The notes under the pieces: model-generated | What the model saw: only the letters and a program-made list of their open reading frames with translations | Database searches by the model: none | What the model was told of the DNA's origin: nothing | Part shown: piece by piece, positions 59,366 through 64,000 of the stretch | Numbering within the stretch: position 1 is the first letter of the stretch | How the letters are laid out: the number at the start of each line of letters is the position of its first letter | Position numbers and translations under genes: made by a program | NCBI GenBank assembly: GCA_900541505.1 | Contig: UQKK01000007.1 | Span: forward strand, 48,751 to 112,750 | Reading direction: 5' to 3' | Length of the DNA: 64,000 nt | Origin: an uncultured Ruminococcus sp. | Lineage (GTDB): Bacteria; Bacillota; Clostridia; Lachnospirales; Lachnospiraceae

Positions 59366-60243
59366 TACTTAGACCGGGAGTTTGTCAGTGCATCGGAGAG
59401 CGCCGCAAATTCCTGCAGCGTCAGAGCTTCTCCCCGCACGTTTGCAGGAAGTCCTAAAGACTGAAGCGCCGCCTCCACATCCTCTCTGGAAAAATCCAAA
59501 TCCGCGGAATTTTTCAGCCCGTTTACCAGCGTCTTCCTCCTCTGGTTGAAAGATGCACGGATGATACGGAACATCAGCCTTTCATCCTGCACCTGCACCG
59601 GAGGGTTCTCATAGCGTTCCAGACGGATAACCGCAGAGCCCACCTTCGGGCGGGGCATAAAGCAGTTGGGCGGTACATTTGCCGCCAGATACGGCTTTGC
59701 ATAGTACTGCACTGCCAGAGAAAGAGCGCCGTAATCCTTTGTCCCGGGCAGCGCCTGCATGCGCTGCGCCACTTCCTTCTGTATCATGACTGTGATGCTC
59801 TGAAGCGGTACCTGACTCTCGAACAGCCCCATGATGATAGGGGTCGTGATATAATACGGGAGATTCGCCACCACCTTGATGGGCTTCCCGTCATTTTCCC
59901 TGCGGGCGAGCTCTGCAATATCCACCTTGAGCACATCGTCGTTGATGACCGTCACATTGTCATAGCCGTCCAGCGTGTCCTCCAGAATGGGAATCAGTGT
60001 CCGGTCAATCTCAATCGCCGCCACCTTTTTCGCGGCGCAGGCGAGATACTGGGTCATAGTGCCGATTCCCGGACCGATTTCCAGCACGAAATCCTCCTTT
60101 GTAATTTCTGCACAGCGGATAATTTTCTCCAGCACATGCGTATCTATCAGAAAATTCTGCCCGAATTTCTTCTGAAAAATAAATCCATACTTTTGAAGTA
60201 CCGCAATCGTGTTCTGCGGATTTCCCAATGTCGGTTCTTTCAT
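59365..60243 (-). CDS. rsmA: 16S rRNA dimethyladenosine transferase
   Basis: 292 residues. KFGQNFLIDTHVLEKIIRCA, the SAM-binding VLEIGPGIGTMTQYLA and the NLPYYITTPI catalytic motif (NLPY) identify RsmA/KsgA. It dimethylates two adenines near the 3' end of 16S rRNA during 30S maturation. It lies after tatD on the same strand with an 87-nt gap, the usual neighbourhood in Firmicutes, although rnmV is missing between them. Confidence 0.95.
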   Translation of the reverse strand: MKEPTLGNPQNTIAVLQKYGFIFQKKFGQNFLIDTHVLEKIIRCAEITKEDFVLEIGPGIGTMTQYLACAAKKVAAIEIDRTLIPILEDTLDGYDNVTVINDDVLKVDIAELARRENDGKPIKVVANLPYYITTPIIMGLFESQVPLQSITVMIQKEVAQRMQALPGTKDYGALSLAVQYYAKPYLAANVPPNCFMPRPKVGSAVIRLERYENPPVQVQDERLMFRIIRASFNQRRKTLVNGLKNSADLDFSREDVEAALQSLGLPANVRGEALTLQEFAALSDALTNSRSK

Positions 60244-60330
60244 CTTTCTTCTCCTTATCTCTGACTAAAATGGCAGCACAGATGCTCTGTCTCATCCTCC
60301 CCGCAGGGACGAAGCGCTCTCTTGCAAAGA

Positions 60331-61095
60331 TTACACGATGCGGTACAGACTGCGCGCGTTCTCCTCTGTCTGGCGGATGACCTCCTTAACAGGCACCTCT
60401 TTGAGCCGGGCAATCTCCTCCGCCACATACGGCAGATAGACGGAAGCATTTCGCTTTCCCCGGAAGGGAACAGGCGCCAGATATGGACAGTCCGTCTCCA
60501 GCACAATAGAAGAAAGCGGAATCTCCTGCACCACCTGCTTTAATTTCTTCGCGTTTTTGAATGTGACAACACCGCCCACGCCAATCATATATCCCATCTT
60601 CACATACTCTTTCGCCATCTCAGCCGAGTAGGAGTAGCAGTGAATGACCGCGGAAAATCCCTTTGCGTGCTGTTTCATGATTTCCATCGTGTCAGCCGCT
60701 GCCTCACGGCTGTGTATGATGACGGGTTTCCCGGTTTCCCCTGCAAGGGCAAGCTGCCGGATAAACCATTCTTTCTGCTTTTCATGGTTTTCTTTATCCC
60801 AGTAGTAGTCCAGCCCAATCTCACCCACTGCCACAATCTTCTCCCTGTCAAGAAGTGCTTCCATCTGCTGGAACTTCTCTTCGTTCAGTTCTCCCACCTC
60901 GTCAGGGTGGACCCCTATCGCCCCATAGATAAATGGATATTTCTCGGTGAGGGAAATAACCTTCTCCCAGGAAGCGATATCCGATGAGGCATTGACAATG
61001 GTTCCAATCCCGGCAGACGCCATGCCTTTTAAGAGTTCATCTCTGTCTGCGTCAAACTGTGTATCATCATAGTGCGCGTGCGTATCAAATATCAT
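60331..61095 (-). CDS. tatD: TatD-family metal-dependent deoxyribonuclease
   Basis: 254 residues, TIM-barrel metalloenzyme. MIFDTHAHYDDTQFDADRDE gives the HxH metal ligands, followed by IGVHPDE, VGEIGLDYYWD, PVIIHSREA and LETDCPYLAP. The family has 3'-5' DNase activity. The gene is usually next to metG and rsmA in Firmicutes; here rsmA is adjacent, while metG is at the other end of the window. Confidence 0.93.
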   Translation of the reverse strand: MIFDTHAHYDDTQFDADRDELLKGMASAGIGTIVNASSDIASWEKVISLTEKYPFIYGAIGVHPDEVGELNEEKFQQMEALLDREKIVAVGEIGLDYYWDKENHEKQKEWFIRQLALAGETGKPVIIHSREAAADTMEIMKQHAKGFSAVIHCYSYSAEMAKEYVKMGYMIGVGGVVTFKNAKKLKQVVQEIPLSSIVLETDCPYLAPVPFRGKRNASVYLPYVAEEIARLKEVPVKEVIRQTEENARSLYRIV

Positions 61096-61154
61096 CCGTC
61101 TCCTCCATTATCATATATGATAAATCCTGTACAGGTCATTCTGCATGGTAAACT

Positions 61155-61192
61155 TTCGGGGCAGGCTCTCCATCAGGAAAACCTGCCCCGAA
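61155..61192 (-). terminator. Hairpin after the beta-propeller gene
   Basis: TTCGGGGCAGG pairs with CCTGCCCCGAA around a 16-nt loop, just downstream of the minus-strand beta-propeller gene. The T-run is weak. Confidence 0.6.
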
Positions 61193-61204
61193 CCGTTGTC
61201 ACGA

Positions 61205-63403
61205 TTATAGCACAATATCATCTGTCTTTTCAAATGTATCCAATGTATAGCACTCCACGGTATTGCCGGAGACGAGATAGAACCGTTCCCCCACACAGAT
61301 TCCTCTCACCAGTCCGTACCCTGCCAGCTCCCTTGTGAGCAGCAGTTCAAAACCAATTCCTTCGCTGTACCGGAAGATATAATAGCACTCATTCTGTCCG
61401 TAGGCACTGAATCCGATGATTTCCCTATCGAGGCTTGCCATCACGGACTTATAGTCATAGGCGACATCTGTACCGTACATTCCCTCCAGCACATACTTTT
61501 CTGTTTCCTTCACATCCGAAGCATCGGAGATATCATACACGGACAGCTTCACGCCGTTTGTGACTGTCCCCGTCTCATCCACATCCATACCGATGCCGAT
61601 GAGCTTTCCCTCTCCAAAAGGATGCAGATATTCGGAGAATCCCGGTATCTTCAATTCCCCGATGATTTCCGGCTTTGCCGGGTCTGACAAATCCACAGAG
61701 AAGAGAGGGTCTGTCTGCCGAAATGTCACAAAGTACCCGGTATCTCCCATAAAGCGGGCGGAATAAACCTGCTCATCCTCTGCCAGGTCATGGATGGAGC
61801 CTGTGATTTCCAGGTTCTCATCCAGGACATACAGCGAATTCGTGTCCTCTAACGTTTCTTCTTTCGTATCACTTACAACTCCGAGGGGTGCGATGCCATC
61901 CCCTGTATAGCTGACTGTCGTCACTAATCTCAAGTATCCCTCATACTCATCGATGCAAAAGGAATCTTTCAGCGTCCCGTCTATCTTTGTCTGCCCCACC
62001 GCATTTAACACGCCGTCCTTATAGCCAATCTTGCGTATACAGGTCTGGCTTACCTCCGTTTCCGTCGCGCCATACTCCGCCTCGCACACATAAATATTCT
62101 GGCTGCTCACATAGCACAATCCCGCGTTTCCAAACACCGCCACGCTGTCCGACTGCCCGGACGCATCCGAGACCGGAAATGAGGAGATAACCGTGTACTG
62201 CCGCCCTCTGCTGTAGGGCGGGAGCAGAATCTTCGTGCTGTCTAAAGAGTCTCCCTTCACCTGCGGGATATAGGCGTCAATCTCACTTCTCGCCACATCC
62301 AGGCTGGCATAAAATTGGCTGAGCAGATACACATACCCTCCGCTTACCCGCATAGTGTAGAAGCTCCCGCTCTGCGTAAAACTGTCAATCAGGGAAGGCT
62401 CCCCGGGCGTGCTCACATCATAGAGGTCTATGCCTGTATACTGTCTGTCGCTGTTCCAATATGCGCTTTCTTCATCTGCATATTCAAAAGACGTGTAAGC
62501 CACCATGAGGGTATCGCCCTCAATATACAATTCAGATATCCGCTTTTCTTCTTCCAGGCGGATGGTCGAGAGCGCTTCCATCTCTGCCCCGGAAATCCCC
62601 ACAATCTGTATCTTCTGTCTGTTGAGGATATAGAGATTCTCTCCGTCTGTCTTGACGATATCTCCTTCCCCCACTCCTTCCTCACGCACATTGGTATCCG
62701 TAAACCCGCTCTCCCCCGCCGCTTCCGCCTGCGCGCTGTAGGCGCTGGCAGCGGCACTGGAGTCGGAAGCACTGCCGGCATAGGCACCACTGTCGGAGGC
62801 TGCCTCGGAGGAAGCACTGCCGGCATAGGCGCTGCTGTCGGCGGCAGCGCTGGAGGCGGCACTGTCAACTGCGCTCTTTTCTTCACTGCTGCTCAGGTAG
62901 TTTTCCTGCTCCTTCTTTTCCTCCTGCAGGTAATCGTAGATTTCATCGTAATCCTTCGCCGAAGCAATCTGCGTGGTTTTCCCTGTGGAAGCCTTCTTCG
63001 CGTTTTCCCCGGCTGATGACTGCTGTGATTTCACGGCAATATCGTTCTGTATGAATCCGCCGTCAAAGAGTCCGCTCTGCACGGCGGCAATCCCCACTGC
63101 CACGCAGAGGCAGGCAGCCAGGGCTGCGCCATAGAGGACTCTGCGGCGTCTTTTCTTACCAGAAACGTCTGCCGGCTCGTTCTCCGATGCCAATTCTGTC
63201 TGATTAAGTCCCTGTTCCGTCCCAGCGGTTTCCGGCTCCGTCTGATTGACTGCGGACTGCTCCTGCTGCCCCTCGTTTCTCTCTTCCAGCATTTTCTCCA
63301 CAGCTTCCGGATGCAGCGACTCCGGCACTTGCACATCCTTCGTCTCATCGAGAATCTTTTTTATCACCTGTTCATCTTTTTCGTTTGGATTTTCCATTCT
63401 CAT
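61205..63403 (-). CDS. Membrane-anchored beta-propeller protein with anti-sigma-like layout
   Basis: About 732 residues from the ATG at 63403 (GGAGGT 4 nt upstream). A cytoplasmic part (~100 residues, NEKDEQVIKKILDETKDVQV) leads to one membrane helix (VLYGAALAACLCVAVGIAAV), a Ser/Ala/Gly-rich linker with imperfect repeats such as SSAYAGSASSEAASDSGAYA, and a large beta-propeller domain (FTDTNVREEGVGEGDIVKTD onward). It directly follows an ECF sigma gene, so the cytoplasmic part may bind that sigma factor while the propeller senses the outside. No zinc-binding anti-sigma motif is visible. Confidence 0.82.
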   Translation of the reverse strand: MRMENPNEKDEQVIKKILDETKDVQVPESLHPEAVEKMLEERNEGQQEQSAVNQTEPETAGTEQGLNQTELASENEPADVSGKKRRRRVLYGAALAACLCVAVGIAAVQSGLFDGGFIQNDIAVKSQQSSAGENAKKASTGKTTQIASAKDYDEIYDYLQEEKKEQENYLSSSEEKSAVDSAASSAAADSSAYAGSASSEAASDSGAYAGSASDSSAAASAYSAQAEAAGESGFTDTNVREEGVGEGDIVKTDGENLYILNRQKIQIVGISGAEMEALSTIRLEEEKRISELYIEGDTLMVAYTSFEYADEESAYWNSDRQYTGIDLYDVSTPGEPSLIDSFTQSGSFYTMRVSGGYVYLLSQFYASLDVARSEIDAYIPQVKGDSLDSTKILLPPYSRGRQYTVISSFPVSDASGQSDSVAVFGNAGLCYVSSQNIYVCEAEYGATETEVSQTCIRKIGYKDGVLNAVGQTKIDGTLKDSFCIDEYEGYLRLVTTVSYTGDGIAPLGVVSDTKEETLEDTNSLYVLDENLEITGSIHDLAEDEQVYSARFMGDTGYFVTFRQTDPLFSVDLSDPAKPEIIGELKIPGFSEYLHPFGEGKLIGIGMDVDETGTVTNGVKLSVYDISDASDVKETEKYVLEGMYGTDVAYDYKSVMASLDREIIGFSAYGQNECYYIFRYSEGIGFELLLTRELAGYGLVRGICVGERFYLVSGNTVECYTLDTFEKTDDIVL

Positions 63404-63418
63404 GCACACCTCCCCTTT

Positions 63419-63871
63419 CTACTTGAGCACCTGCCGCATTTTCTCCAGTGCGCGCGCTTTCTTAGACCGCACGGTGGCAGCCTTTATCTGGAGGATTCTG
63501 GCAATCTCCTGACTTTTATATCCGCCGAAAACGGAGAAGGAGACAATCATACGCTCCTCTTCGTTCAGGATGCCAAACGCCGCCACCACATCCTGCCTGT
63601 CTGCGTAGTCTGCTTCCGGCGCGGCGATATCTGAGCCTAATTCCTCTGTCCCTTTTCGTTCGGAAAATTTCTTTTTGCACTGGTTGGCGAGAATCGTGAA
63701 CATCCAACTCTTAAAAGCCTTTTCCGACCTCAGTTTCCCGATATTTTCATATGCCGCGATAACCGCCTCGCTGACTGCATCCTCGGCATCCTGCGGATTC
63801 TTAAGTGTGTACAGGGCAAATTTATACAAATCGGTATAAACCTGCGCGTACATTTCCGAAAATGCTCTCAC
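63419..63871 (-). CDS. ECF-family sigma factor
   Basis: 150 residues. Region 2 is FSEMYAQVYTDLYKFALYTL plus DAEDAVSEAVIAAYENIGKL and FKSWMFTILANQCKKKF. Region 4 is NEEERMIVSFSVFGGYKSQEIARIL. It lies 15 nt upstream of the beta-propeller gene on the same strand; the pair probably forms a sigma/anti-sigma envelope-stress module. The upstream DNA (63872-64000) contains inverted repeats such as AAGACTCGC/GCGAGTCTT and CCCGC.GCGGG and no visible gene. Confidence 0.9.
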   Translation of the reverse strand: MRAFSEMYAQVYTDLYKFALYTLKNPQDAEDAVSEAVIAAYENIGKLRSEKAFKSWMFTILANQCKKKFSERKGTEELGSDIAAPEADYADRQDVVAAFGILNEEERMIVSFSVFGGYKSQEIARILQIKAATVRSKKARALEKMRQVLK

Positions 63872-64000
63872 TTCACCGCCCCCTTTTCTTTCCTTTCAAG
63901 ACTCGATGCCCGCCGCTTATAGAAGCGGGAGTCATCCCCTGTCTCTTCAAGACTCGCCCGCGAGTCTTGGCGCGGGATTCGGGTCAGCTCTGCTGACATC

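Noticed and set aside
62428..63016. Long Pro/Ala-, Gly- and Ser-rich ORFs in other frames of the beta-propeller linker
   Set aside because: They are shadows of the repetitive Ser/Ala codons in the real gene and lack ribosome sites.

Overview
The window looks like a chromosomal segment of a gut-type Lachnospiraceae (Bacillota, Clostridia). The reasons are a T-box in front of metG, purine-rich Shine-Dalgarno sites before nearly every gene, Nif11-type leader peptides, FadR-type GntR regulators, and the protein families present. Species cannot be assigned from the sequence alone. No rRNA, tRNA or CRISPR array was seen.

Left housekeeping part (1-10.3 kb): the 5' end of metG with its T-box leader; a five-gene polyamine operon (speA, speE, speB, carboxyspermidine dehydrogenase, carboxyspermidine decarboxylase, all minus) behind a ~470-nt leader with a terminator-like hairpin; and a two-component system. 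A ~128-bp repeat sits in both leaders, between the hairpin and the start codon.

Integrated satellite-like element (10311-18459): 48-bp direct repeats flank an 8.1-kb island. It carries a tyrosine integrase with a zinc ribbon, a divergent repressor/Cro switch, small phage-type genes, a RepA-like ATPase next to iteron-like repeats, a scaffold protein, a major capsid protein and a sigma-like protein. There is no terminase, portal, tail or lysis gene, so this looks like a capsid-encoding phage satellite or a decayed prophage.

Middle (18.6-24.7 kb): an AAA/DUF4143 ATPase, a GH25-LysM lysozyme, a zinc-ribbon membrane protein, a fumarylacetoacetase-family enzyme and an SdpI-family protein. Interleaved are three near-identical small-RNA genes, each with its own promoter, a 5' hairpin, a CUCCCCCC stretch and a terminator. 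Two of them have matching 11-bp-period hexamers upstream. A fourth, weaker candidate lies at 20.2 kb.

RiPP locus (24.65-37.75 kb), the most unusual part: on the minus strand an ECF-like sigma factor, an HlyD-like protein, a C39-peptidase ABC exporter, a second ABC exporter split by one in-frame TGA, and a lipoprotein binding protein; on the plus strand six full Nif11-leader precursors whose cores carry three CxCxxxGxG modules each, one short Cys-less precursor, one precursor remnant and a radical SAM/SPASM maturase. Three precursor promoters share TGAGCT-N16-CGTATATAATTA, probably read by the local sigma factor. Inverted tandem repeats flank the maturase cassette, and a type III toxin-antitoxin module (repeat RNA plus ToxN-like endoribonuclease) sits inside the locus.

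Catabolic locus (37.7-51.3 kb): a sugar-type ABC transporter, amidohydrolase, MFS transporter, UlaG-like metallohydrolase, LarA-like (DUF2088) protein, two zinc dehydrogenases and two GntR regulators. The ABC operon promoter has nine G residues in its 17-bp spacer, a candidate phase-variation switch. It shares the motif TTGTATACATTA with the LarA-homologue promoter.

Right part (51.3-64 kb): a MATE transporter, M20 peptidase, a DUF5058-type membrane pair, lgt, a small membrane protein, an alpha/beta hydrolase, citrate synthase, rsmA, tatD, and an ECF sigma factor with a membrane-anchored beta-propeller protein.
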